A stretch of 64,000 nucleotides of DNA, from positions 682,001 to 746,000 of the forward strand of contig NZ_JASCXI010000003.1 in NCBI RefSeq assembly GCF_030271515.1, read 5' to 3'. The DNA comes from Erythrobacter oryzae (GTDB lineage: Bacteria; Pseudomonadota; Alphaproteobacteria; Sphingomonadales; Sphingomonadaceae). The notes beneath the pieces were generated by a model. The model searched no databases and was not told the DNA's origin. It saw only the letters and a list, made by a program, of their open reading frames with translations. The position numbers were made by a program, and so were the translations under genes. Position 1 is the first letter of the stretch, and each line of letters opens with the position of its first letter. Positions 18,743-27,208 of this stretch are shown one piece after another.

Positions 18743-21361
18743 TCAGAGACCGCCCTGAGTGACGGTGGCGGTGTTGCCGGTGCCGTTCTGGTTGACGGTC
18801 GAGACGTTGTTGTTGCTCGACTGGGTCACGTCAGCGATGTTGCCGCTGCCGGCCTGCGTGATGAACGACTGGTTGTCGTTGCCGCTCTGGAGCAGGTCGG
18901 CTTCGTTACCGGTGCCCGACTGGGTGATTTCCGACAGGTTGTCGTCACCCGACTGGATCGCGCTGGCATCATTGCCCGAACCCGCCGCATCGAGCTGTTC
19001 GATGAACGAGTCGTTGTCGCTGCCGATCTGCTCGATGAACGCCCGGTCGAGGTTACCGGCCTGATCGATCTGGGCGTAGTTGCCGTTGCCCGACTGGACC
19101 GCGGCAGCCACGTTGTTCGAACCGCCCTGGTTGACGAGGCTCTCGTTGTCGTCTCCGAACTGATCGACATCGACGGTGTTTTCACGCGGGAAGCTGAAAT
19201 CCGTCAGCGTGCCGGTCTGCGTCACGTTGGAGATGTTGCGATCACCCGACTGGACGATCCCGGCACCAACGGTGAAGTTGTTGCCGAAGCCGCTCTGGGC
19301 GAGGTTCGAGGTGTTGTTGTCACCACCCTGATTGACGCTCGCGAAGGTCGTGTCGCCGGTCTGGCTGACATCCGAGGTGTTCTCGTTACCGCCCTGATCG
19401 ATCACGGCGAAGTTCGACGCGCCCGACTGACCAAGGGTGGAGGTGTTGTCGTCGCCACCCTGCAGCACCACGGCCTGCGAGGTCGTGGCGGTCGGCAGTT
19501 CGGAGGTGAAGGTGCCCCCACCCACAAAGCCGAAACCGTCGCCCGACGACTGCGTCACGGTCGAGTTGTTGCCGGTGCCGTCCTGATCGACCAGCGCCTG
19601 CTGGAGGTTGCCGGTCTGGGTGATGGTCGAATCGTTGTCTTCACCCTGACGGACGATGGCGATCGAGCCGTCGCCGGTCTGCGACACGATGCTGGTGCTG
19701 TCGCTGCCCAGCTGGGACACGTCGGCCGAGTTGTTGTTGCCGGTCTGGTCGATGTCCGAGTTGCTGGTGTCACCGAGCTGGAGCAGATCGGCGCTGTTGC
19801 CGCTGCCGCTCTGATCGATGTCCGAAACCGCATCATCGCCCTGCTGCGAGACCGTTGTCAGGTTCAGCGCGCCGTTCTGGCTGACGGTCGAAAAGCCGTC
19901 GTCGCCGTCCTGCGTGACCGTCGCGCTGTTGCCCGACGAGCCCGCCGTCACCAGGGTGTTGGTCTGGCTGATGGTGCTGAAGTTGTCATCGCCGTTCTGG
20001 ACGTTGGTGGCCGACATCAGGCGCGCCGACACGGTGTTGCTGCCGCCGAACTGGTCGATGGTGCTTTCGTTGCTGTTGCCGGTCTGCGTGATGCTGGCAT
20101 TGGCCACGCGGGGATCGGGGCCACCCGGGGGGTTCGGCGCGTTGCCGACCGACTGGTTGATGGTCGCGTCGTTGTCGCTGCCCGACTGCGCGATGAAGGC
20201 TTCCGACAGCTGGCCCGACTGGGTCACGAAGGCGTCGTTGTCATCGCCCGACTGGTCGATCCCGACGAGGCCGGTATTGTCGCCCGAACTGTTGTCGAAG
20301 CCCGACTGCACGACGTCGGCTTCGTTGCGGTTGCCGCTCTGGTTGACGTTGAGGTCACCGCTCGTACCGGTCTGCGAGGCGGTGGTGCGGTTCTGGTTGC
20401 CCGACTGGTCGATCAGCGCCTGCTGGCCGTTGGTCTGGAACGGATTGCCGGCATTGCGGCCCTGGGTCAGGGTGCTCTGGTTGTTGTCGCCCGACTGGAT
20501 CACGTCGGCCACCGAATTGACCGAGGTCTGGGTGACCAGCGAGGTGTTGAGCGCGCCCGTCTGGGTCACCGCCGCATCACCGCCGGCATCGTCGGTCTGG
20601 ACGATGTCCGAATCGTTCCCGGTGTTGCTCTGGATCACGGTCGCGATCGCATCGTTGCCGCTCTGGTCGATGTCGCTGTTGTTGGCGTTGCCCGACTGGA
20701 CGAGCGAGGCGGTGTTGCCCGAGCCCTGCTGGTCGATGTCGCTTTCGCCGTCGCGGCCGGTCTGCGCGACATCGGCGGTGTTGCCGTCGCCGGTGCCCTG
20801 ATCGATGGTCGAGTTGTTGTTGTAGGTCAGATCGGTGCCGATCTGCGATTCGCCCTGCAGCACGATCGCGGTGTTGCCCGACGAGGTCTGGGTCACGGTC
20901 GAGGACTGCTCGTCATCGAGCTGCGTCACGTCGGCAATGTTGTTGTCGCCCGACTGGTCGACCACCGAAATGTTCGGCGCGAACTGGGTCTGGGTGTTCT
21001 GGCTGACGGTCGCGTCGTTGCCATCGCCCGACTGGGTGACGAGCGAGGTCGCGCTCGGCGGGACCGAGAAGCCGACGCCCTGCGGCGTGCCGTCGTCAAC
21101 CTGCGTGACGGTTGCGGTGTTGCCGGTGCCCGACTGGTCGACGGTCGAAACGCTGCCGAAGATCCCGGTCTGGTTGACGGTCGCGGTGTTCTCGGCGGTC
21201 GACTGGGTCACGGTCGAAGCGTCGTTCGCGCCGTCCTGCGTCACGGTCGCGGTCTGGGTGGTGCCGGTCTGGATGACGGTGCTGCTGTTGTCCTGCGCGA
21301 TCGCCGGGACGGTGAGGGCCAGGGCCAGAAGCGAGGCGCCGGCTAAGATGGTATTCTTCAT
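18743..21361 (-). CDS. Giant curlin-repeat protein (872 aa)
   Basis: The protein has a signal peptide (MKNTILAGASLLALALTVPAIAQ) and then consists almost entirely of about 68 Gln-centred units (by eye) of the curlin type, V/I-x-Q-x-G-x-x-N-x-A/S-x. Two units make one beta-arch layer in CsgA, so this is about 34 layers, compared with five in E. coli CsgA (about 150 aa). It lacks Cys. The C-terminal segment, TQSSNNNVSTVNQNGTG and so on, closely matches that of the 508-aa paralogue next door. The ATG at 21361 has AAGGA upstream. It is expected to be secreted through CsgG and to form extracellular amyloid. The frame is open 11 codons upstream, but the signal peptide fixes the start. Confidence 0.9.
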   Translation of the reverse strand: MKNTILAGASLLALALTVPAIAQDNSSTVIQTGTTQTATVTQDGANDASTVTQSTAENTATVNQTGIFGSVSTVDQSGTGNTATVTQVDDGTPQGVGFSVPPSATSLVTQSGDGNDATVSQNTQTQFAPNISVVDQSGDNNIADVTQLDDEQSSTVTQTSSGNTAIVLQGESQIGTDLTYNNNSTIDQGTGDGNTADVAQTGRDGESDIDQQGSGNTASLVQSGNANNSDIDQSGNDAIATVIQSNTGNDSDIVQTDDAGGDAAVTQTGALNTSLVTQTSVNSVADVIQSGDNNQSTLTQGRNAGNPFQTNGQQALIDQSGNQNRTTASQTGTSGDLNVNQSGNRNEADVVQSGFDNSSGDNTGLVGIDQSGDDNDAFVTQSGQLSEAFIAQSGSDNDATINQSVGNAPNPPGGPDPRVANASITQTGNSNESTIDQFGGSNTVSARLMSATNVQNGDDNFSTISQTNTLVTAGSSGNSATVTQDGDDGFSTVSQNGALNLTTVSQQGDDAVSDIDQSGSGNSADLLQLGDTSNSDIDQTGNNNSADVSQLGSDSTSIVSQTGDGSIAIVRQGEDNDSTITQTGNLQQALVDQDGTGNNSTVTQSSGDGFGFVGGGTFTSELPTATTSQAVVLQGGDDNTSTLGQSGASNFAVIDQGGNENTSDVSQTGDTTFASVNQGGDNNTSNLAQSGFGNNFTVGAGIVQSGDRNISNVTQTGTLTDFSFPRENTVDVDQFGDDNESLVNQGGSNNVAAAVQSGNGNYAQIDQAGNLDRAFIEQIGSDNDSFIEQLDAAGSGNDASAIQSGDDNLSEITQSGTGNEADLLQSGNDNQSFITQAGSGNIADVTQSSNNNVSTVNQNGTGNTATVTQGGL

Positions 21362-21412
21362 ACAGAATTCCTTTTGGCTGGGTTGGCTGGGCATTAATTA
21401 TTCGTGCGACCT

Positions 21413-21465
21413 GGGGTTTTCCCCGGTTGAGGTGTTCCGGGCGGAAGCTTGGCCCCCGCCCGGAA
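21413..21465 (-). repeat. Two hairpins between the 508-aa and 872-aa curlin genes
   Basis: TTCCGGGCGG pairs with CCGCCCGGAA (21435-21465, 11-base loop). A second hairpin, GGGG-TTTT-CCCC, lies at 21413-21424. Neither has a clear T-run on the minus strand, so mRNA processing or stability is more likely than termination. Confidence 0.7.
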
Positions 21466-21471
21466 AATTCG

Positions 21472-22998
21472 TCAGAAGCCTTGCGTCACGGTCACCGTTC
21501 CGCCGGTGCCGGTCTGCGAGATGTTCGAAACATTGTTGTTGCTCGATTGCGTGACGGTCGCGGTGTTGAGCGAGCCGCCCTGCAGGATGTCGGAATCGTT
21601 GCCGGTGCCGGTCTGCTTGACATCGGCGATGCCGTCCGTGCCCGACTGGAGCAGGTCGGCCGTATTGAGCGAGCCCTGCTGCAGGAGGTCGGATTCGTTG
21701 CCGTCGCCGGTCTGGGTCACGTTAGCGGTGTTCCCGGCGCTGGGAACCGTGCCGATCTGCCTGATGTCACTCATGTTCTCGGCACCGGACTGGATGACCG
21801 TCGCGTTGCCGCGGAAGTTGGTCTGGATGATACCGGACTGGTTGTCGGCGCCCGTCTGGGTCACCCGCGCCAGATTGTTGAGGTTGGTGAACGGGGCGCC
21901 GTGCTGCGTCACGCTCGAGGTCGAACCGTCCGATCCGACCAGCTGGTCGACGAACACGCGGTCCTCGCGGCCCGACTGGGTCACCGTCGATTGCGCGCCG
22001 ATGCCGGCCTGCACGACGTCGGCCGTGCTCCGCCCGAAGCTTTGCGCCACGGTCGACCGGTTGTCGTCGCCCGACTGGGTCAGGCGCAGGGTGTTGGTCG
22101 AGCCGGTCTGGGTGGCGTTGCTGATGTTGTCGTCGCCGCTCTGCAGGATCGTGGCGTTCTGCAGCTTGTTGGTCTGGGTCAGGTCCGACAGGTTGCCGTC
22201 ACCGGTCTGGGTGACGTTCGCGACCAGCCCGTAATCGAGGTTGGGCGTCCACGGCCCCATGTCGGCCTGCGAGATGTTCGAGGTGTTGCCCGTGCCGCGC
22301 TGGAAGACCGTCGCCGAGAAGGTGTTCGAGCCGTTGACGCCGAAGGTCTGGCTGATGGTCGAGGCGTTGTCGCCGTCCTGATCGACGATCGCATCCTGGT
22401 TCACCGCGACGGCCGCGTTGACCGTCTGCGAGATCGTCGACTGTGCGCCGTTGTTCTGGAGCACGCTGGCGTTGAGATCGCCGCTGCCCACGCCGCTGGC
22501 GGTCTGGGTCACCGACGAGATGTTGCCGTCGTTGTTCTGGTTCACGTTCGCGACCAGATTGAGGCTGCCCGCGGTGTTGCTCTGCGAGACTTCGGACAGG
22601 TTCGAATCGCCCTGCTGGCTGACGAAGGCTTCCGGATCCTGCGGCACGGCCCCGCCGGCGCCGCTCGCTGCGGTGTCGGTCTGGGTGATGGTCGACCGGT
22701 TGAGCGTGCCGTTCTGGACAACGCTGGCAAGCCCCCCGAGCGATGTCTGCGTGTTCGTCGCGGTGTTGGTCGTGCCGGTCTGGTCGACATCCGAGACAGC
22801 GGCCTTGCCGGTCTGGGAGACCGTCGCGCTGTTGCTCGTGCCGTTCTGGTCGACATCGGAGTTGTTGCTGCCCGACTGCGAGACGGTGGCGCCGTTGCCG
22901 GTCCCGGTCTGGTCGAGGGTCGAAACGCTTTGCGCCGATGCGGGAGCCGCCGCGGCGAGAGCGAGGAGCGATGCGCTTGCAAAAATGGACTTCTTCAT
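21472..22998 (-). CDS. Large curlin-repeat protein (508 aa)
   Basis: The protein starts with a signal peptide (MKKSIFASASLLALAAAAPASAQ) followed by about 41 Gln-centred curlin units. The first units are very regular (VDQNGTSNSATVSQTG); the middle is interrupted by longer linkers such as a Gly/Ala/Pro stretch near residue 130 and a Pro-Trp-Thr-Pro segment near residue 245. The end (VTQSSNNNVSNISQTG) is shared with the 872-aa paralogue, which suggests a conserved terminal cap or fibre-contact unit. It is the second of three tandem giant curlins, and stable hairpins lie in the gaps on both sides. Confidence 0.9.
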   Translation of the reverse strand: MKKSIFASASLLALAAAAPASAQSVSTLDQTGTGNGATVSQSGSNNSDVDQNGTSNSATVSQTGKAAVSDVDQTGTTNTATNTQTSLGGLASVVQNGTLNRSTITQTDTAASGAGGAVPQDPEAFVSQQGDSNLSEVSQSNTAGSLNLVANVNQNNDGNISSVTQTASGVGSGDLNASVLQNNGAQSTISQTVNAAVAVNQDAIVDQDGDNASTISQTFGVNGSNTFSATVFQRGTGNTSNISQADMGPWTPNLDYGLVANVTQTGDGNLSDLTQTNKLQNATILQSGDDNISNATQTGSTNTLRLTQSGDDNRSTVAQSFGRSTADVVQAGIGAQSTVTQSGREDRVFVDQLVGSDGSTSSVTQHGAPFTNLNNLARVTQTGADNQSGIIQTNFRGNATVIQSGAENMSDIRQIGTVPSAGNTANVTQTGDGNESDLLQQGSLNTADLLQSGTDGIADVKQTGTGNDSDILQGGSLNTATVTQSSNNNVSNISQTGTGGTVTVTQGF

Positions 22999-23070
22999 TG
23001 TTCTTATCCTTGTCTTGGTTCTCTCTGGACCGACCGGGCCGGGACTGCGCCCTTTCCCTTCCCGAGCGGC

Positions 23071-23099
23071 GGGGGAGGGCGGTTGGTCCGCTCTCCCCC
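23071..23099 (-). repeat. Hairpin between the 666-aa and 508-aa curlin genes
   Basis: GGGGGAGGGCGG pairs with CCGCTCTCCCCC (one G-U) around a five-base loop. It starts 8 bases before the window position where the 666-aa gene stops and has no T-run. It parallels the hairpins in the other curlin gaps. Confidence 0.7.
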
Positions 23100-23106
23100 C
23101 GTGTGG

Positions 23107-25107
23107 TTACGGCTGGTTCTGGAAGACGTTGGCGATGTGGCCGGTGCCGGTCTGGGTGATGGTGGAGACGTTGCCGACATCACCCTGGGTCACGGCGGCG
23201 GTATTGCCGTTGCCGACCTGGATGATGGTGGACTCGTTCAGCAGGCCGTCCTGATCGAGCGAGGCGAGGTTGCCGTTGCCGGTCTGGGTGACGCTCGACC
23301 TGCCCTGGTCCCCGGACTGGGTGACGTTGGCGGTGTTGCCGTTGCTCGACGCGGCGTTGACGAAGCCGGGGTTGCCCGAGACACCCTGGCTGATCACCGA
23401 GCTGTTGCCGTCGCCTTCCTGACGCAGGCGCGCGGTCTGGTTGCGGCCAACCTGGGTGATCCCGGTCGCACCGGCCGGCGCACCGCTGACGTTGCCGTCG
23501 CCGATCTGGGTCACTTCGACGACCTGATTGATGCCGAACTGCTCGACCCGCGAGGTGTTGCTCACGCCATTCTGGGTAACCAGCGTGCTCTGGTTCTCCA
23601 CCGCCGGGATGCTGAACACCGGATTGCCCAGACGGGTGGCATTCTGGTCGATTTCCGAGCGGTTGCCGGTGCCGGTCTGGTTGACCGTCGCGTCCGAGGC
23701 ATTCGCCACGCCGTAGACGTCCGAGAAGTTGGCGGTGCCGTTCTGGTTGACGAATACGTCAGCGACGCCCGCCAGCTGCGAGACGGTCGAGACGTTATCG
23801 TCGCCGCTCTGCACCACGGTGGCGTTGGTCAGGCCGTCAAGCAGGCCGCCAGCCTGGCTGACCGTGCTGTTGTTGCGGTTGCCGGTCTGCTGGACATCGA
23901 TGTTCGACCCGATCCCCGTGCCGGTGACGAGCGACACGTTGCTGGTGCCGTTCTGGAAGATGTCGACTTCCGAGCCGAACCCGTTCTGGGTGATGTTCGA
24001 GCTGTTGGTGGTGCCCAGCTGGGTCACCGCGAGATCCGATTCCGCACCGGTCTCGCTTGCGCTGGAGACGTTGCCCGTGCCGTTCTGGCTGATCACCGCC
24101 ACGGCGTTGAGCCCGGACTGGGTGAGGCCGGCGGTGTTGGTGGTGCCGTTCTGGGTGATCGTGTTGCGCGAGCCAATCCCGCTCTGGTTGACCCCGGCGA
24201 GGTTGCCGGTGCCGTCCTGGGTGATGTTGGTCCGCGAATTGCGCCCGCTCTGGGTGACGCCCGCGGCGTTGCCGGTGCCGCCCTGGTCAATCAGGGTGCG
24301 CGAATCCCGGCCCGACTGGTTGACGCCCGCGAAGTTGCCGGTGCCGTCCTGGATGACCTCGGTGCGCGAATCCAGCCCGGTCTGGCCGAGGATCGAGGTG
24401 TTGCTGGTGCCCGTCTGGGTGATGAAGGCATCGGCGCCGATCCCGCCCTGCGAGACCGTCGCGCTGTTGCTCGCGCCCGACTGCGAGACATTGGTCAGCG
24501 AGGCGTTGCCGGTCTGGGTGATGTTCGAGATGTTGCCCTGACCGTTCTGGCCGACCGTGACCGAGGCATCGTCGCCGCTCTGGGTGACGAAGCTGTCGTT
24601 CCCGTCGATGCCGCCATCGGTGTTGGTCTGGGTGATCGTGATGTCGGCGTTGTCGCCGGTCTGGCCGACGTTCGAGAAGTTGGCGTTGCCGTTCTGGTTG
24701 ACGACGGTGCTCGACAGGAGCGCGTTCTGCGAGACCTGCGAGACGTTATCGGTGCCGTCCTGCGTCACGTCGACGTCGCTGTCGTCGCCGTCCTGGGTGA
24801 CGGTGCTGGTGTTGCCTTCACCGGTCTGGTCGACTGTCGCATCGCTGCCGCTGGCGGCGCTGGTCTGGGTGACGGTCGAGCTGTTGGCGCCCCCCGCAGT
24901 GCTGCTCTGTTCGACCGTGGCGGTGTTGCCCGAGCCGACCTGATTGACGGTCGAGGTGTTGGTGCCGGTGCCGCCCTGGGTGACGCCGACGTTGCCGCCC
25001 GAGCCGCCCTGATTGACGGTCGAGGTGTTGGGCACGCCCTGCGCCAGCGCGGCGCCCGCCAGCGACAGCGCGATCAGCGATACGCTGGCCTTGATGGCTT
25101 TCTTCAT
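23107..25107 (-). CDS. Giant curlin-repeat protein (666 aa)
   Basis: This is the first curlin gene after csgG. A signal peptide (MKKAIKASVSLIALSLAGAALAQ) is followed by about 54 Gln-centred units. Residues about 243-340 form a more regular 22-residue super-repeat (GxxSRTxIxQxGTGNxAGVxQSG). Unlike its two paralogues it does not end in the SSNNNVS cap but in TQTGTGHIANVFQNQP. The ATG at 25107 is chosen because it begins the signal peptide; the frame stays open upstream. A GC-rich hairpin sits about 50 bases before the start. Secretion through CsgG and amyloid formation are inferred from repeats and operon context. Confidence 0.9.
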   Translation of the reverse strand: MKKAIKASVSLIALSLAGAALAQGVPNTSTVNQGGSGGNVGVTQGGTGTNTSTVNQVGSGNTATVEQSSTAGGANSSTVTQTSAASGSDATVDQTGEGNTSTVTQDGDDSDVDVTQDGTDNVSQVSQNALLSSTVVNQNGNANFSNVGQTGDNADITITQTNTDGGIDGNDSFVTQSGDDASVTVGQNGQGNISNITQTGNASLTNVSQSGASNSATVSQGGIGADAFITQTGTSNTSILGQTGLDSRTEVIQDGTGNFAGVNQSGRDSRTLIDQGGTGNAAGVTQSGRNSRTNITQDGTGNLAGVNQSGIGSRNTITQNGTTNTAGLTQSGLNAVAVISQNGTGNVSSASETGAESDLAVTQLGTTNSSNITQNGFGSEVDIFQNGTSNVSLVTGTGIGSNIDVQQTGNRNNSTVSQAGGLLDGLTNATVVQSGDDNVSTVSQLAGVADVFVNQNGTANFSDVYGVANASDATVNQTGTGNRSEIDQNATRLGNPVFSIPAVENQSTLVTQNGVSNTSRVEQFGINQVVEVTQIGDGNVSGAPAGATGITQVGRNQTARLRQEGDGNSSVISQGVSGNPGFVNAASSNGNTANVTQSGDQGRSSVTQTGNGNLASLDQDGLLNESTIIQVGNGNTAAVTQGDVGNVSTITQTGTGHIANVFQNQP
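24088..24381 (-). repeat. 22-residue super-repeat inside the first giant curlin
   Basis: Four to five tandem copies of a unit with Ser-Arg-Thr/Asn, then Gln-x-Gly-Thr-Gly-Asn, then Ala-Gly-Val/Leu-x-Gln-Ser-Gly are encoded here. They are more alike than the remaining curlin units, which suggests recent internal duplication or gene conversion. Confidence 0.75.
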
Positions 25108-25524
25108 TACGCGGAACCTTCTGTTTTTGTGATGATGTGCGACACGTTCCAGCCCCCGCGGCGTTCGTGCGCCGCGGATGCGTGAATTCGGGTTCGGGTT
25201 TGGCGAGGCGCAGGCGGGGAGCGATCGGCGCCATGACCCGCTGCCGCACGCGGACGCGGGTCCGCTGCGAGGGGGTGGCAATGATCGGTCATGAGCCGCT
25301 CGGCATTCATGTGTTGCATCCGCCTGTACGATAGGCGATACCGAGCACCGGCCACGGCGCACACAGACGCCGGGCCATACAGGTTATCGCATACCTTGCC
25401 TCGCGCGCATCGGAGTTGCCGCTCCTTTGCGTGCTTTGTTTTTCAGCCCCTTCGGTGTTGCCGCACCTTGAGAGCCATCACCCCCCTTGGGACCGTCACG
25501 GCCGCAAGGAAAATCTCGTCAGCG
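25108..25524 (-). promoter_or_regulatory. 417-bp csgG/curlin interval with a leader hairpin
   Basis: There is no credible gene here. A perfect hairpin, CCGCGGCG-TTCGTG-CGCCGCGG, lies at 25156-25177, about 50 bases before the curlin start. A short frame (25364 to 25107, minus) ends in TAATG overlapping the curlin ATG, but its composition is not protein-like. The length of the gap suggests a separate curlin promoter here, as E. coli has between csgBA and csgDEFG; no clear -35/-10 pair was found. Confidence 0.5.
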
Positions 25525-26502
25525 TTACGATCCGTCCCGCCGCTTGTCCTCCAAAGGCTCGCCATCGACCACCCGCAGCGCAGTGAGCGAACCCGCCCGC
25601 TTGAGCGCCTGCTGGATGTCGCTGGCATCATATTTCCCGTCACGCTCGGCGCGGTAGGCGGCGAGCAGCGGCTGGGCCGCCACCATGTCCTCGAACCGCC
25701 ACAGATCGAGCTCCACACCCTCGAGCACGAGGCCGTAGACCGCCTTCTCGATCGCCTGCTGGAGCGCGACCTGATCGGGCTCGTTCGAGGTGATCCCGGC
25801 CTCGGCCTCGAGCAGCTCGCGGAAGGCGACGAATTTGAACGCATTGGCGCCGATGGCCTGGCTGGCGATGGTCTTGGAGGTGGTCACGTTGGCGAGCACC
25901 TCGCCGGTGCGCACCGAGACCGCGCGCAGGTAGACCGTGACGGTGTCCTGCCGGTATTCGGTCCGCGCGCCGATGCCGAGGAAGGCCGCGCCTGCCCCGC
26001 CGGTGACGGTGTTGGTGTCGTAGCCGACGATCCCGCCCTCCAGCAGCACGCCCGCAAACAGCAGCGCGGGCAGCGCCTGGGGATCGACCTCCTGCTCGCC
26101 GAGATAGCGCTTGCGCATCTCGCCGATGATCTGGCGTTCCTTCAAGAGGTTATCGAGCCGCTCGCGCTCGACCACGGTGAACCACTGGCGGCTGCCTGCA
26201 TCCTGTAGCGCGCGCACCAGCATCGAGCTCGCCCCCTGCGTCACCGCGCGCGACAGGGTCTGGCCGGTTTCGGTCGGCTTGAACTGCCCGGTCTGGTCGG
26301 TGAAGCCGTAGACCGCGATCGCCACCGGGCGCTGGGGCGCGGGCAGCTGGTTGAGTAGGGTCTGCGTCTGGGTCTTCTTCGGGAAATAGGCGAGGCTGGT
26401 GGTGGTCGCCAGCGAGTTGCGACCGTCCTGCGGCATGCTCATGCACCCGGCGAGCGGGGCAGCGGCGAGCGCCAGCAGGGCAAGACGGAGGATCCTGGTC
26501 AT
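25525..26502 (-). CDS. csgG: Curli secretion channel lipoprotein CsgG
   Basis: CsgG is the outer-membrane nonameric pore that exports unfolded curlin subunits. The 325-aa precursor has a lipoprotein signal with lipobox Leu-Ala-Gly-Cys (Cys20). The family core is clear: VAIAVYGFTDQTGQFK, VERERLDNLLKERQII, the pore and barrel region LLFAGVLLEGGIVGYDTNT, and VSVRTGEVLANVTTSKTI. The C-terminal helix region (YGLVLEGVELDLWRF) also fits. It lies 5 bp after csgF and 417 bp before the first giant curlin gene, so the pore genes may be transcribed as a unit separate from the curlins or read through into them. Confidence 0.95.
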   Translation of the reverse strand: MTRILRLALLALAAAPLAGCMSMPQDGRNSLATTTSLAYFPKKTQTQTLLNQLPAPQRPVAIAVYGFTDQTGQFKPTETGQTLSRAVTQGASSMLVRALQDAGSRQWFTVVERERLDNLLKERQIIGEMRKRYLGEQEVDPQALPALLFAGVLLEGGIVGYDTNTVTGGAGAAFLGIGARTEYRQDTVTVYLRAVSVRTGEVLANVTTSKTIASQAIGANAFKFVAFRELLEAEAGITSNEPDQVALQQAIEKAVYGLVLEGVELDLWRFEDMVAAQPLLAAYRAERDGKYDASDIQQALKRAGSLTALRVVDGEPLEDKRRDGS

Positions 26503-26507
26503 GGGTG

Positions 26508-26930
26508 TCAGCCACCCACGTCGATGAACAGCGGCACCACGATGCGGGTTTCCTCGCCCGTCGCGTCGTCGCGGATGATGATGGTCACTTCCTCGAGCGA
26601 CCGGGTGAATTCGATGGTCTGGCCGCCGAAGCTGATCGTACCGGATTCCTGCGGGTTCTCGCCGAAGATCGCATCGACGATCTGCGAGGACAGCGCCGAG
26701 AGCAGCCGCGATTGCAGCTGGCGGGCGAAGATGTCGGCCTGCGAATTGCTGCTCGAGGCGCGCGGGTCGCGGAAGTCGTTATTGGCGTTGGCGACGCCCA
26801 GCACGTGCTGCGAATTGAACGGATTGCCGCCGAAAGTCGGGCTGACCGGCTCGTAGGTAATATCCTGGGCCGCAACGGGTGCGCCGTAGGCCAGCGCGCA
26901 CGCCAGCAGGCCAAGCCTCCAGTTCAACAT
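26508..26930 (-). CDS. csgF: Curli assembly factor CsgF
   Basis: CsgF binds CsgG at the outer face of the pore and couples secretion to nucleation. The 140-aa precursor has a signal peptide (MLNWRLGLLACALAYGAPVAAQ). Its mature N-terminus reads ITYEPVSPTFGGNPFNS, matching the conserved CsgF segment that inserts in the CsgG channel (NPxFGGNPxN). The amphipathic helix (FARQLQSRLLSALSSQIV) and a C-terminal beta part follow. The ATG at 26930 has a GGGGGGGA site. It is the first gene of the visible curli operon. No csgE was found next to it. Confidence 0.93.
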   Translation of the reverse strand: MLNWRLGLLACALAYGAPVAAQDITYEPVSPTFGGNPFNSQHVLGVANANNDFRDPRASSSNSQADIFARQLQSRLLSALSSQIVDAIFGENPQESGTISFGGQTIEFTRSLEEVTIIIRDDATGEETRIVVPLFIDVGG

Positions 26931-27208
26931 ATTCCCCCCCAAGTCGGGCTGCGAGCACTTCAGCGACCGGTTTTTCAACCGCGTGGCAGAAGCCTGCGAC
27001 TCGCAACTGCTGTCCCGACTCTACGGGTTATTGACATGGTGTAAAGTTAGTTAACCATCGATAGGATGTCGGATTTATACATCGTACGGCTTCGGGGCGG
27101 TTGCACCATCTGCAACTCATCGCCCCTCTCCCGAGGGCGCGGCGGCTTCGCTTTTGCGCCGCTGCACCGATTTTGCGATCAATCCGCGCGCTCAAAAAAA
27201 ATTTCGAG
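26931..27208. other. Upstream region of csgFG
   Basis: The AT-rich part at 27030-27090 is the likely promoter zone for csgF. On the plus strand a TTGACA box (27031-27036) is seen, but no gene follows on that strand. No clear minus-strand promoter could be fixed. Near 27145-27170 a GCGGCG/CGCCGC inverted repeat lies behind the stop of the next gene. Confidence 0.4.

Noticed and set aside
18743..25107. Short regularly spaced DNA repeats that could look like CRISPR or satellite DNA
   Set aside because: The units are about 33 and 66 bp, are degenerate, keep one reading frame and encode curlin repeats; there are no constant repeats with unique spacers.
21427..25185. A 1252-codon open frame on the plus strand opposite the curlin genes
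   Set aside because: It is the reverse complement of repetitive curlin DNA; its Val/Gly/Asp/Arg-rich product has no signal peptide or family, while the minus strand has signal peptides and csg context.
25107..25364. A small minus-strand frame ending in TAATG over the first curlin start, as a leader peptide
   Set aside because: No ribosome site and Arg/Pro/His-rich composition typical of spurious GC-rich frames.
27031..27060. TTGACA-like promoter on the plus strand before the membrane protein gene
   Set aside because: No plus-strand gene follows within reach; kept only as a note on the csgF upstream region.
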